This document shows, one piece after another, positions 35,599-44,583 of a stretch of DNA of 64,000 bases (positions are counted from its first letter, which is position 1; every line of letters starts with the position of its first letter). The position numbers were made by a program, and so were the translations under genes. The notes under the pieces are model-generated. The model was not told where the DNA came from, ran no database searches, and saw only the letters and a program-made list of their open reading frames with translations. Source of the DNA: Gemmatimonadaceae bacterium. Lineage in GTDB: Bacteria > Gemmatimonadota > Gemmatimonadetes > Gemmatimonadales > Gemmatimonadaceae. Location: contig JADLCY010000006.1 in assembly GCA_020846935.1 (NCBI GenBank), forward strand, positions 124,001 through 188,000. Reading direction: 5' to 3'.

Positions 35599-37188
35599 AT
35601 GGGGGGCGGAGGCGCTACGTCAACCGAGCGGCGGAGGGTCGCTCGATGCTGGGGCGTCGTCGTCGCCGGTGCGCTCGCCGCGAGTGCGTGCTCGGGCGGC
35701 GGTCGCTCGCCCTCGACCGTGGTGGTCGCATCGGGTGCGGACCTCGAGTCGGCAAACCCGCTCACCACCATCCATCCGCTGGCGCGGCAGGTGCAGCGCT
35801 ACGCGCTGTTCGTGACCCTGGCCCGGTACGACTCCACGCTGGCGCCGTCGCCCTACTTCGCGCGGTCGTGGTCATGGAGCGCCGACCGTCGGCTCCTCAC
35901 GCTGGCGCTCACGCGCGGCCTGCGCTGGCACGACGGCACGCCCACCACGGCCGCCGATGTCGCGTTCACCGTCGATGCGGCACGTGATCCGGCGACGGGC
36001 TTCTTTCGTCGCGGCGACCTGGGCGAGGTGACGGGGACGGTGGTGCATAACGATACCTCGGTCTCGATCACCTTCGCGCGTCCTCAGGCGCGCTTTCCGC
36101 TCGTGCTGTGTGAATTGCCGATTGCGCCCGCCAGCCGCCTCGCCGAGGTGCCGCGTGCACGGCTCCGTGCCGACGAGTTTGCGCGCGCTCCGATGGGCAA
36201 CGGCCCGTACCGTTTTGTGGAACGTCGCGCCAGACAATTCTGGACCTTTGTGGCCGACAGCGCGTTTCCACCAGCCATGGGCGGTCCGCCACATGTCCAT
36301 CGGCTCGTGGTCGCCGTGGTCGATGAACCGACGACGAAGTTCGCCGGGCTGGTGAGTGGTGACCTCGACCTCGCCGGGATCGCGCCGACCATGGCCGGCC
36401 TCGTGGCCGAGGATCCGCGACTGGAGGTGGTGTCGTACCCGGTCGCCTTCACGACGGCGCTGGTGTTCAATGCCGCGCGCGCGCCGTTCGATGATGCGCG
36501 CGTCCGACGTGCGATCGGAGCGGCGATCGACCGGCGTCGCCTGGTCGACGTGGCGCTCAACGGGTTTGGCGTCGTCGCGGACGGCGCCATTCCACCGGAC
36601 CATCCGTTTCACGGGCTGAAGCCCGCCGCGGTCGACCCCGGCGCCCTGCTCGATTCGGTGGGCTGGGTCAGACAGGGCGCCTGGCGGTCGCGCCGCGGGA
36701 CGCGCCTCGCGTTCACGCTGCGCACCGTCGGCAACGGCGACAACGCGCTCGAGCAACTGGTGCAGGCCGACCTGCGAGCGTTGGGCGTCGACGTCCGGAT
36801 CGCGCAAATGGAGCTCGGGGCCTTTTTGGCCATGGCGCGCGCGACGGAGAAATCGTTCGACGCGCTCGTCACCGGGATTCCCGGTGATGTGTCACTGTCT
36901 CACCTCGCGGCAATGTTCGAGGGCGACCAGGCCGGTGGGGCCCTGGACTACGCCGGCTTTCATCGCGCGGCGCTGGATAGTTTGTTCGACGGCACGCGTG
37001 AGGCGCCGACGGAGGCCGGGCTCGCGGCCGCCTGGCAGGCGGTGGACGGCTGGCTCGCGCGAGAGGCACCTGTTGCGTGGCTCTATCACGCGCGTGGGGT
37101 GCAGGGCATGTCGCGCCGACTCGGGGGCGTCCGGATGGACCTGCGTGGAGAGCTGGTCACCCTCTCGCAGTGGACACTCTCCCGGTGA
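35599..37188 (+). CDS. Family 5 extracellular solute-binding lipoprotein (Opp/Dpp type)
   Basis: The protein has 529 residues from ATG 35599, with a lipoprotein signal ending in the lipobox AASAC. The SBP_bac_5 pattern is present: ANPLTTIHPLARQVQRYALFVTLARYD, then SWSADRRLLTLALTRGLRWHDGTPTTAADVAFT, then APMGNGPYRF, and VRRAIGAAIDRRRLVDVAL. It would capture the ligand for the divergent OppBC permeases. Its stop overlaps the heparinase-like gene by GTGA, so lyase and binding protein are made together, which suggests that the transported ligand is an oligosaccharide rather than a peptide. Confidence 0.93.
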   Translation: MGGGGATSTERRRVARCWGVVVAGALAASACSGGGRSPSTVVVASGADLESANPLTTIHPLARQVQRYALFVTLARYDSTLAPSPYFARSWSWSADRRLLTLALTRGLRWHDGTPTTAADVAFTVDAARDPATGFFRRGDLGEVTGTVVHNDTSVSITFARPQARFPLVLCELPIAPASRLAEVPRARLRADEFARAPMGNGPYRFVERRARQFWTFVADSAFPPAMGGPPHVHRLVVAVVDEPTTKFAGLVSGDLDLAGIAPTMAGLVAEDPRLEVVSYPVAFTTALVFNAARAPFDDARVRRAIGAAIDRRRLVDVALNGFGVVADGAIPPDHPFHGLKPAAVDPGALLDSVGWVRQGAWRSRRGTRLAFTLRTVGNGDNALEQLVQADLRALGVDVRIAQMELGAFLAMARATEKSFDALVTGIPGDVSLSHLAAMFEGDQAGGALDYAGFHRAALDSLFDGTREAPTEAGLAAAWQAVDGWLAREAPVAWLYHARGVQGMSRRLGGVRMDLRGELVTLSQWTLSR

Positions 37189-39914
37189 CCGGCACCTTCC
37201 TGCTCGCTTCTCCCGCCGACCTCGCGGCGCGACGTGAGGTGGTCGCCGGTCCGCTGGCGGGTCTCGCGCGCTCCCTCGAGGAGGACCTCTCTCCGCTGCT
37301 CGCGGCGGACCGCATCGTGTTGCCACCGGAGAAGGCCCGCCTGACGAGAACGGGCGGACGTTGCCCGGTTCACGGCGTCCTGCTCGCCTTCGATCCCCTG
37401 TCGCCGCGGGCGCACACGTGCCCGGTGTGTGGCGACGTGTTCACCAGCGATGACCATTACCGCTGGTGGATAATGAACTACCAGCTCTGGCTCGCCGAGC
37501 GGTGCGTGCATGCGGCGGCCCTCGCCGCGACGCGCGAGAGTGCCCCGTGCCGCGACCTCGCCGAACGCATCCTCTCGGCGTGCGTGTCGGCGTACCTGCA
37601 CTACCCAAACAAGGACAACGTGCTTGGCCCCACGCGGCCGTTCTTCAGCACGTACCTCGAGAGCATCTGGGCCCTGCAGCTGGCGGTCGCGCTCGACCTG
37701 CTCGAACAATCGGGCGCGACCGGCGCCCTCGGCGCCGCCGTGCGCAGTGAACTGCTCGAACCGTCGCTCGCGCTCATCTGCGAATACGATGAGGGCGCCT
37801 CGAATCGTCAGGTCTGGAACAATGCCGCCATGCTCGCCATCGCGACGCTTCTCGCCAATGACGCCGTCGCCGAGCGCGCCATCCACGGCAAGGCCGGTCT
37901 GCTGGCGCACCTGCGTGACGGCCTGCTCGCCGACGGCGCCTGGTACGAAGGAGAGAACTATCATCAATTCGCGCATCGCGGCCTGTGGTACGGTGTCACC
38001 ATGGCCGAGCGACGAGGCGAGCCGTTGCCTGAGGCGTTGGCCGAGCGCTTTGCAGAGGCGTTCGCCATCCCTTTTGCCACCGCGCTGCCGGACTTCACGT
38101 CCCCGGCGCGGCGCGACTCGCAATACGGCGTCTCACTGCGCCAGTGGCGCTACGCCGAGTCGTGTGAACTCGGCCTCGCGCGACGGGACGACCCGCGACT
38201 CTCCGCTGCGCTCCTGGAGTTGTACCGCGACGACGTTGCCCCGGGCGATACCGAGCGCGCCCGCTCGACCGCCGAGGCGGAGCGCAACGCACCCGCGGCG
38301 CGCCTGACGAGAGCGTCGCTGGGCTGGAAGTCGCTCCTGCACGCGCAGCCAACGCTGCCGGACGCCCCGCGCGCGCGACCGACGCCTGCTTCCGTGCACC
38401 TGGCGCACCAGGGGTTTGCGGTTTTTCGGCGGCGCGGTGGGCAGGTGTACGCGGGCCTCGATTATGGAGTCCCTGGCGGCGGTCATGGTCATCCGGATCG
38501 GCTCAACCTGTGGCTCGTGACGGGTGCCGATCGCTGGCTCGAGGACGTGGGCACCGGTTCGTACGTGGATCGCTCGCTCTTCTGGTACCGCTCGACCCTC
38601 GCGCACAACGCGCCGCTCATGAACGGCACGTCGCAGCCGTACGGCGCCGGCGTCCTGCGCGCCTGGGACGAACAGGGAGATGCCGGATGGGTGGAGGCTG
38701 AGTTCGAGATCGTGCCCGGACGGGCACGCGTGACACGACGGCTCATCGTGATGCCCGGCTACCTGATCGATGAGGTGCGCTGGGCGAGTGCCGACGACAC
38801 GACGTTCGACCTGCCGATGCACGTCGACCCGGACGAGGGGCCGGGTACCGGATGGGAGCCGTCGACGATCGCCGTCACGCCGGGCAGCGGCTTCGAGTTT
38901 CTGCGCGGCGTCGAACGCGCATCAGGCACGTCGTTCGACGCATTCGCGGCCACGCGCGCAGCCTCGTCGATTCGCGGATGGATCCAGAGCGACGCGGCCT
39001 GCGAGTGGTATCGCGCGACTGCCCCCGGGCCGCCGGGCGAACCGCCGCGACGATTCATCTTTTCGCGCTGGCGAGGACACGAAGGGCGCATGCGCATGGT
39101 GTGCGCCTGGGACGCCAGCGTGAGCGCCGTGCGCTTCACGCCCGAGACGATTTCGCTCCTCGCCGGTGGCGAGCGACACGCACACCGCGCGATCGGCCCC
39201 GCGTGGCACGTCCGCACGCAGGGCGTGGGGGCGCCCGTCGAGATCGTGCTGCGCGGTCGCGCGTCGGCGCCGCGTCCGGTCTCACCCGCGGCGCTCGAGG
39301 CCGTAGGCACGTTGCCGCGCCACATGCTGGCCGCAGGCCGTCCGTTCGTGATGGAACTCGCCGAGCGCCACTATCGGCGATCCGAACTGCCGTGGGCGGC
39401 CGCCGGAGCGCCGGAGGCGTCGCTGCGCGTGGCGGCCGGTCGTGAGGCGGTGGACATCGACGTGCAGGTGCGCAAGCGCGATCCCGTGTTTGCCCCTCCG
39501 CGCCGAGAGAACCTGCTCGACAACGAGGATCCCGATATCAACTCCGACGGCCTCCAGCTCTATCTCACGCTGCCCGACTCGCAGGCGCAGGCGAGCTGGC
39601 TGCTCGTCCCGGAGGAGGGCGGTGGTGTCCGCATCGCGGCACGACAGGTGAGTGGCAGCGTGCCGGCCATCGGCGCCGAGTGGCGCCTAACGACCGATGG
39701 ATACCGGGTGCGCATCCACCTGCCGCGTGGTTCGCAGGGCCTGGGCATCGACCGGCACTTCATGTTGAACGTCGTGATCAACGAGATTTCCCGTGATCGC
39801 GAGCGCCGTCGTGGTCAGCTCGTGGCCACCGGGGCCACGGGGGAGTGGGTGTACCTGCGCGGCGACCGCGAAGACCCCCTCCGGATGCTCGCCTTCGAGA
39901 TCGTCGATGCCTGA
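37185..39914 (+). CDS. Heparinase II/III-like polysaccharide lyase with C-terminal carbohydrate-binding-like domain
   Basis: The protein has 909 residues from the GTG at 37185 that overlaps the upstream stop; a GTG at 37170 is the alternative. A CxxH...CPVC cluster (about residues 60-85) looks like a small metal-binding knuckle. The (alpha/alpha) toroid contains YEGENYHQFAHRGLWYGV (about 250-270). The heparinase II/III beta-sandwich domain has GGGHGHPDRLNLWL (about 430), with the His residues typical of the family's active site and zinc site. The last 150 residues (VDIDVQVRKRDPVFAP, NSDGLQLYLTL) resemble a CBM9/DOMON module. There is no signal peptide, so it may work in the cytoplasm on imported uronate-containing oligosaccharides. 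Confidence 0.87.
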   Translation: MTGTFLLASPADLAARREVVAGPLAGLARSLEEDLSPLLAADRIVLPPEKARLTRTGGRCPVHGVLLAFDPLSPRAHTCPVCGDVFTSDDHYRWWIMNYQLWLAERCVHAAALAATRESAPCRDLAERILSACVSAYLHYPNKDNVLGPTRPFFSTYLESIWALQLAVALDLLEQSGATGALGAAVRSELLEPSLALICEYDEGASNRQVWNNAAMLAIATLLANDAVAERAIHGKAGLLAHLRDGLLADGAWYEGENYHQFAHRGLWYGVTMAERRGEPLPEALAERFAEAFAIPFATALPDFTSPARRDSQYGVSLRQWRYAESCELGLARRDDPRLSAALLELYRDDVAPGDTERARSTAEAERNAPAARLTRASLGWKSLLHAQPTLPDAPRARPTPASVHLAHQGFAVFRRRGGQVYAGLDYGVPGGGHGHPDRLNLWLVTGADRWLEDVGTGSYVDRSLFWYRSTLAHNAPLMNGTSQPYGAGVLRAWDEQGDAGWVEAEFEIVPGRARVTRRLIVMPGYLIDEVRWASADDTTFDLPMHVDPDEGPGTGWEPSTIAVTPGSGFEFLRGVERASGTSFDAFAATRAASSIRGWIQSDAACEWYRATAPGPPGEPPRRFIFSRWRGHEGRMRMVCAWDASVSAVRFTPETISLLAGGERHAHRAIGPAWHVRTQGVGAPVEIVLRGRASAPRPVSPAALEAVGTLPRHMLAAGRPFVMELAERHYRRSELPWAAAGAPEASLRVAAGREAVDIDVQVRKRDPVFAPPRRENLLDNEDPDINSDGLQLYLTLPDSQAQASWLLVPEEGGGVRIAARQVSGSVPAIGAEWRLTTDGYRVRIHLPRGSQGLGIDRHFMLNVVINEISRDRERRRGQLVATGATGEWVYLRGDREDPLRMLAFEIVDA

Positions 39915-40761
39915 GTCGCTGCTCCATCGCGTGCGCGTGGTCCTCTACGAGCCGCAGAACCCGATCAACATCGCGGCGACGGTTCGGGCGATGAAGAACT
40001 TCGGCGTGCGCGACCTGACACTCGTGCGGCCGGTGCCCTACACGCCGTATCGACTGGAAGGCATCGCCCACGACACGCTCGACGTGATCGAACGGATCCG
40101 CGACGTCGACTCGCTGGATGAGGCGCTGTCCGACGCGGTCCTGGTGGCCGCGTTCTCCGCGCGGCGGCGCCGCGTGAAATGGGAACTCGCGACGCCGCGG
40201 TCGCTCGCGCCGATGGTGCTCTCGCAGGCGGTGCAGGGCACCGTCGTGCTCATGTTCGGTCGGGAGGACGACGGGCTGCCCAATGAGGCGCTCGACCGCG
40301 CGCACGTGGCCATCACGATCCCGACGAGCGAACACGCCTCGCTCAACCTGGCGCAGGCCGTCGTCATCGCCCTCTATGAACTGCACGTCGCCGCCGGCGA
40401 CGCCACGCGGATCGTCGAGCCGCATCGGCACCTCGTGCCCCCGGCCACCAGCGCCGACCTCGAACGGCTGTATCGAGACCAGGAGCGCGCGCTCGAAGCG
40501 GTCGAGTTCTTCAAGACCCGCTTTCGCACCCACATCATGAGGAGCGCGCGGTCCATGACCTCACGCACCCGGCTCGACGCGCGCGAGGTCATGCTCGCCC
40601 GCGCGATGTGGATCGAGGTCGTGCGCGCAATGAATCGCTATCGCGGCATTGCGGGGCTCCCGCCGATCGATCCGGGTGAGCCCGTCGCATTCGACGCAGG
40701 TGACGACTTCGTGAGCACGGACGACCCATCGCCAACCTCCACACCGCACGGCAACTTGTAG
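39907..40761 (+). CDS. SpoU/TrmH-superfamily RNA methyltransferase, TrmJ-like
   Basis: The protein has 284 residues from ATG 39907, overlapping the upstream stop by 8 bases. The SPOUT knot motifs are clear: NPINIAATVRAMKNFG (motif 1), VLMFGREDDGLPNEAL (motif 2) and IPTSEHASLNLAQAVVIALYEL (motif 3). The order and the N-terminal placement fit the TrmJ/LasT group, which 2'-O-methylates tRNA position 32. The C-terminal helical part (HIMRSARSMTSRTRLDAREVMLARAMWIEVVR) is also found in TrmJ-like proteins. It is not functionally related to the glycan genes and is probably there by chance of operon structure. Confidence 0.92.
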   Translation: MPESLLHRVRVVLYEPQNPINIAATVRAMKNFGVRDLTLVRPVPYTPYRLEGIAHDTLDVIERIRDVDSLDEALSDAVLVAAFSARRRRVKWELATPRSLAPMVLSQAVQGTVVLMFGREDDGLPNEALDRAHVAITIPTSEHASLNLAQAVVIALYELHVAAGDATRIVEPHRHLVPPATSADLERLYRDQERALEAVEFFKTRFRTHIMRSARSMTSRTRLDAREVMLARAMWIEVVRAMNRYRGIAGLPPIDPGEPVAFDAGDDFVSTDDPSPTSTPHGNL

Positions 40762-40799
40762 GCGACTCCACGGTCTCTCTCCAACGCACCCACACGGAC

Positions 40800-42140
40800 A
40801 TGGCCTTCAATTTCTTCCGCCGCAAAGAGGGCGCGCCCCCGCCTGACGAGACGGCCGTCGAGGAGACCGACACGTCCGAAGAGGAGCGTGCGAGCGAGGA
40901 GTACGACGAAGGGGCTCCCGAGTCCGTTGCTGACGACGATGCGCTCGACCTCGAGTGGCGCTCGCGTGCGGCGGATTGGATTCCGGGTGGCGCGTCCACC
41001 GGCAGTCGCCGGCCGGCGGCCCTGTACGGCGATGCGTCGACCGAGGGGCCGGCGCATTATCTCCGCGCCTCCGGCTGCCACGTCACCACCGCCTCCGAAC
41101 GCACGCTCATCGATTGCACCATGGCGCTCGGCGCCGTGAGCCTGGGCTATGCCGACGACGGCGTGGTGCGTGCGGTGATCAGCGCCGTGGCAAGCGGGCA
41201 CGTGGCCGCGTTCGCGCACGTCAGCGAGGTCGACATCGCCGAGCGGCTCTGCGAGGTCATTCCGTGTGCGGAGCAGGTGCGCTTTCTCAAGAGCGGGGCC
41301 GAGGGCGTGAGCGCGGCGGTGCGCATCGCGCGCACCGTGACGTCGAGGTCGCACGTGGTGGCGTCGGGCTACTTCGGTTGGCACGACTGGTCCAATGCAG
41401 GGCAGGGGATTCCCGCGGAGGTCGCGCGAACGGTGACGCGTGTGCCCTTCAACGACCTCGCGTCGCTCGATGCCGCGGTCGATGCCGCGGGAGCGGATCT
41501 CGCCGCCATCGTCATCGAGCCGGTGGTCGAAGGCCTGCCTGACGACGCCTGGCTGGCACGCGCGCGCCAACGGTGCGACGAGGCGGGTGCCGTGCTCGTG
41601 TACGACGAAATGAAGACCGGATTCCGACTGGCGACCGGCGGTTTTCACCAGGGCCATGCGATCCAGCCTGACCTGGCGGTGTTCGGCAAGGCGATGGCGT
41701 GTGGGATGCCCGTGTCCGCCGTGGTCGGTCGGCGCGACGTCATGGCGGCCGCGACGCAGACGTGGATCTCGTCCACGGCCGCCGGTGAGTCCGCCTCGCT
41801 CGCGGCGATCGGCGCCGTGCTTGATCGCTACGGTGAGGAGGACGTCTGTGGGACGCTCGCCAGGGTGGGCAGACAGATCCGGCTGGGTGTCGAGCGCGCC
41901 GTGGTGGCGAGCGGCATCGCCGGGGTCAGCGTCCACGGGCTCGACCCCATGTGGTTCCTGCGATTCGACGAGCCGGCCCTGGAGACACGCTTTCTCGAGC
42001 GCGCGGCTGCCCTGGGTGTCATGTTCAAACGCGGCGCCTACAACTACGCGGCGCTCGCGCACGACACCGATGAGGTGCTGCTCGAGATCGAGCGTGTGGC
42101 GTCCACCGCGATGGTGGAGGTGCTGGAGGACGTCGCGTGA
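40800..42140 (+). CDS. Class III PLP aminotransferase with acidic N-terminal extension
   Basis: The protein has 446 residues. The first 50 are acidic and low-complexity (EETDTSEEERASEEYDEG) and unusual for the family. The core has KSGAEGVSAAVRIAR (phosphate-binding region, about 164-178), YDE (268-270) and the PLP lysine Lys297 in VFGKAMACGMPVSAVVG. It resembles glutamate-1-semialdehyde aminomutase-like aminotransferases used in sugar or amino-acid metabolism rather than HemL itself. Its stop overlaps the amidohydrolase start (GTGA), so it acts with the two following genes, probably removing or adding an amino group to a small acid or sugar derivative. Confidence 0.88.
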   Translation: MAFNFFRRKEGAPPPDETAVEETDTSEEERASEEYDEGAPESVADDDALDLEWRSRAADWIPGGASTGSRRPAALYGDASTEGPAHYLRASGCHVTTASERTLIDCTMALGAVSLGYADDGVVRAVISAVASGHVAAFAHVSEVDIAERLCEVIPCAEQVRFLKSGAEGVSAAVRIARTVTSRSHVVASGYFGWHDWSNAGQGIPAEVARTVTRVPFNDLASLDAAVDAAGADLAAIVIEPVVEGLPDDAWLARARQRCDEAGAVLVYDEMKTGFRLATGGFHQGHAIQPDLAVFGKAMACGMPVSAVVGRRDVMAAATQTWISSTAAGESASLAAIGAVLDRYGEEDVCGTLARVGRQIRLGVERAVVASGIAGVSVHGLDPMWFLRFDEPALETRFLERAAALGVMFKRGAYNYAALAHDTDEVLLEIERVASTAMVEVLEDVA

Positions 42141-42952
42141 ACGCCCTCGCGGGCGAGGGGCCGCTGATCGACGTGCACGCGCACTTCTATCAGGAGGGCG
42201 CGGGGCGAAGCGATTGGCGCCACCTCAACGCGCGTCGGCTGGAGGCCGGTGACCGGCTCGGCATCACGGTGCACGTGGCGTCGATGCTCGGCACGTGGGG
42301 AGCGACCTCGCCGACCTATTTCCAGTCCCGCGACGACACCCGCAGCGCCAACGATGCCATGCTGGGGTTGCAGCGCGGCGATCGGCGCATCCGATCGTAC
42401 GTCGCCGTCAATCCGAACGACACCGACTTCGCCGTCGCGGAGATCGACCGCTGCGCCGGGGCCGGTGCCATCGGTCTCAAGCTGGCCGCCGCCCGACGGT
42501 GTGATGATCCCGTCGTCGAGCCGATCATCGAGCGCGCCGCCGCGCACGGCTTTCCGGTGCTGCACCACATCTGGCAACATCGTCGCCGGCACTGGCCCGG
42601 CCAGGACATCTCTGACGGCGCAGATCTCGCGGGGCTCGCGACCCGGTTCCCGCACGTGGTGTTCATCCTCGCGCATATCGGCGGCGGCGGGGACTACGCC
42701 CACACCTTCGCGGCAGCCGCCGACGTGCCTAACGTCTTCCTCGATCTCTCCGGCAGCGGGATCGATCGCGGCATGCTCGATGACGCGCTCGAGGCGGTCG
42801 GGCCACAACGCCTGCTGTGGGGCGCCGACCTCACGCTGTGCACGGGCCTCGCCAAGCTTCGCGCGCTCGAGGTCATCGGGCTCGACGGCGCCGCCATGGC
42901 CGACATCCGCTGGCGCAACGCCGCCCGCATTTTTCCTTCGCTGCGGTTCTGA
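42137..42952 (+). CDS. Amidohydrolase-2 family metal-dependent hydrolase
   Basis: The protein has 271 residues from a GTG overlapping the aminotransferase stop. The amidohydrolase-2 TIM barrel is recognisable: IDVHAHF with the HxH metal motif, VAVNPND, GLKL, VLHHIW with a metal-site His, FILAHIGGGG and LLWGADLTLC with the final Asp. Such enzymes hydrolyse or decarboxylate small carboxylates, including uronate derivatives and aromatic acids. No specific substrate can be read. A second member of the family follows after 46 bp. Confidence 0.9.
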   Translation: MNALAGEGPLIDVHAHFYQEGAGRSDWRHLNARRLEAGDRLGITVHVASMLGTWGATSPTYFQSRDDTRSANDAMLGLQRGDRRIRSYVAVNPNDTDFAVAEIDRCAGAGAIGLKLAAARRCDDPVVEPIIERAAAHGFPVLHHIWQHRRRHWPGQDISDGADLAGLATRFPHVVFILAHIGGGGDYAHTFAAAADVPNVFLDLSGSGIDRGMLDDALEAVGPQRLLWGADLTLCTGLAKLRALEVIGLDGAAMADIRWRNAARIFPSLRF

Positions 42953-42998
42953 TCGACCACCACTCGCTCGTTCCCAGATCCCCGCGCCTCTCCCTGCG

Positions 42999-43766
42999 TT
43001 GTCACGCGTCACCGTAGACGTCAACACCTTCATCGGCGGCCATCCATTCCGCCATGTGCCACACCCGGAACCCGCGGTGCTGGCGCGCGTGCTCGAGCGC
43101 GAGGGCGTCCAGACCGCATGGGTGGGCCACCTGCCGGGCGCGTTTCATCGCGATCCGGCGCACGCCAACCGGGAATTGCTGCAGGCCATGGATGCGGGGC
43201 GGGGGCGCCTGCGAGCGGCGCCGATCGTGCGTCCCGACTGGCCGCGCTGGATGACCAGGGTGCGTGAACTGCGCGCGGCCGGTGCGGTGGCCATTCGCGC
43301 CTGGCCGCAGCTGTGGAGCTTTGGACCCGGCGATCCACGGTTGCGGGAGCTGGCCAGCGCCTGTGCCGCGGAGGACCTGCCGCTCGTGCTGACGGTGCGC
43401 TTCGAAGATCAGCGGCAACGACACCCGTTGGACGTCGCGCCGGACCTGTCGGCGGCCCATGTGCGCGAACTGGCGCGCGCGCGTACCGGTGCGCGTGTCG
43501 TCCTCACGGCCGCGGGCCGCGAGATGATCGAGGAGATTCACTGGGGGCTGACGCCGGAAGAGCGCGACCGCGTGTTCTACGACATCTCCTGGATCTGGGG
43601 ACCGCCCGTCGACGAGTTGTCGCACCTGTTTCGGACAATTGGTGCGGGGCGATTCCTGTTCGGTACCATGTGGCCCCTGCGACTGGTGCAGGGACCATCG
43701 GCAAACCTCGACCTGCTGGAATCGGACGTGGCCGATGCGCGCCTGGCGGACCCCTCGACGTGGTAG
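42999..43766 (+). CDS. Second amidohydrolase-2-like protein, lacking the HxH motif
   Basis: The protein has about 255 residues. No ATG or GTG fits; the TTG at 42999 is the best start, just before VTVDVNTFIGGHPF. The barrel pattern follows the neighbouring gene (AWVGHLPGAFHRDPAHANRELL, AAPIVRPDWPRW, GAVAIRAWPQLWSF, GRFLFGTMWPL), but the N-terminal HxH is replaced by Asn-x-Phe and the terminal Asp site by GTMWP. It may therefore be catalytically inactive or use a different metal arrangement, perhaps as a partner subunit of the upstream amidohydrolase. The start is uncertain. Confidence 0.8.
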   Translation: MSRVTVDVNTFIGGHPFRHVPHPEPAVLARVLEREGVQTAWVGHLPGAFHRDPAHANRELLQAMDAGRGRLRAAPIVRPDWPRWMTRVRELRAAGAVAIRAWPQLWSFGPGDPRLRELASACAAEDLPLVLTVRFEDQRQRHPLDVAPDLSAAHVRELARARTGARVVLTAAGREMIEEIHWGLTPEERDRVFYDISWIWGPPVDELSHLFRTIGAGRFLFGTMWPLRLVQGPSANLDLLESDVADARLADPSTW

Positions 43767-43867
43767 GGATCAGGGAATCGTGAAGTGGGCAGCGAACCGC
43801 AACTCATGGCGCAGCCTACTCTTGCGCGCTCTTGGGCCCGAGCACATTTTCCGCAGCGGATTTCCAT

Positions 43868-43887
43868 CTTGTGAATAAGTTCACAAG
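43868..43887. promoter_or_regulatory. Perfect CRP/FNR-family palindrome upstream of the act operon
   Basis: A 20-bp sequence with 8-bp perfect arms around a 4-base centre contains TGTGA-N6-TCACA, the consensus core of the CRP family. It lies 39 bp before the actA start and in an AT-richer stretch than its surroundings. It fits an operator for a CRP/FNR-type regulator of respiration; whether it activates or blocks transcription depends on the promoter, which I could not place. Confidence 0.75.
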
Positions 43888-43926
43888 GGGAGTTCTGTAC
43901 TCGGGTTCCCCTCACCCCAGGTCCTG

Positions 43927-44568
43927 ATGACGAGCAGGAGTAAGTGGGCACTGGTTCCGGCCTTCTTTGCGATCGCAATGACGGCGACCGTGCTCTCGGC
44001 CTACAGCGGCGCGTCCTCGTCGCAAGGCGTCCAACCCGTCCAGCCCATCCCCTTTCCGCATCCCGTGCATGTGAAGACGGTCGGGATGAACTGCCTGTAC
44101 TGCCACTACAGCGCGAACAAGTCGGCGGATCCCGGGTTGCCGGCCGTCGGGACGTGCATGGGATGCCATACCCTGGTGGGACCGAACCGTCCCGCGCGCG
44201 ATGGCCAGCCCGCACGGGTGAGCGAAGGGATCAAGACGCTGCAGGAGTATGCGCCCATCGGGCAGCCGGCCAAGTGGAAGGAGATCCCCTGGGTGCGCAT
44301 CCACAAGCTCCCGGAATACGTCCGCTTCCCGCACGTTCGCCACGTGAGCGCGGGCGTTACCTGCCAGACGTGCCATGGAGCGGTGCAGGACATGGCGCAG
44401 GTCTACCAGAACGCGTCGCTCAACATGGGTTGGTGCCTCACGTGTCACGTGAACGGCTACCAGTTGAGCGAGGGACTCACGGCCGCGGGTGACACCGCCG
44501 GCGCCACGGCCGCGGCGGCCGTCGCGCCAAAGAAGGCGCGCTACGATTGCGCGGTCTGCCACTACTAG
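43927..44568 (+). CDS. actA: Alternative complex III subunit A, pentaheme cytochrome c
   Basis: The protein has 213 residues with an N-terminal membrane/signal segment (WALVPAFFAIAMTATVLSAY). It has exactly five CxxCH heme sites at 56-60, 77-81, 146-150, 170-174 and 208-212, as known for ActA. ActA sits on the periplasmic side of alternative complex III and passes electrons from the iron-sulfur subunit to cytochrome c or directly to an oxidase. It starts the actABCDEF operon, 39 bp downstream of the CRP-type palindrome. Confidence 0.96.
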   Translation: MTSRSKWALVPAFFAIAMTATVLSAYSGASSSQGVQPVQPIPFPHPVHVKTVGMNCLYCHYSANKSADPGLPAVGTCMGCHTLVGPNRPARDGQPARVSEGIKTLQEYAPIGQPAKWKEIPWVRIHKLPEYVRFPHVRHVSAGVTCQTCHGAVQDMAQVYQNASLNMGWCLTCHVNGYQLSEGLTAAGDTAGATAAAAVAPKKARYDCAVCHY

Positions 44569-44583
44569 TTCATCCCACCTCGT

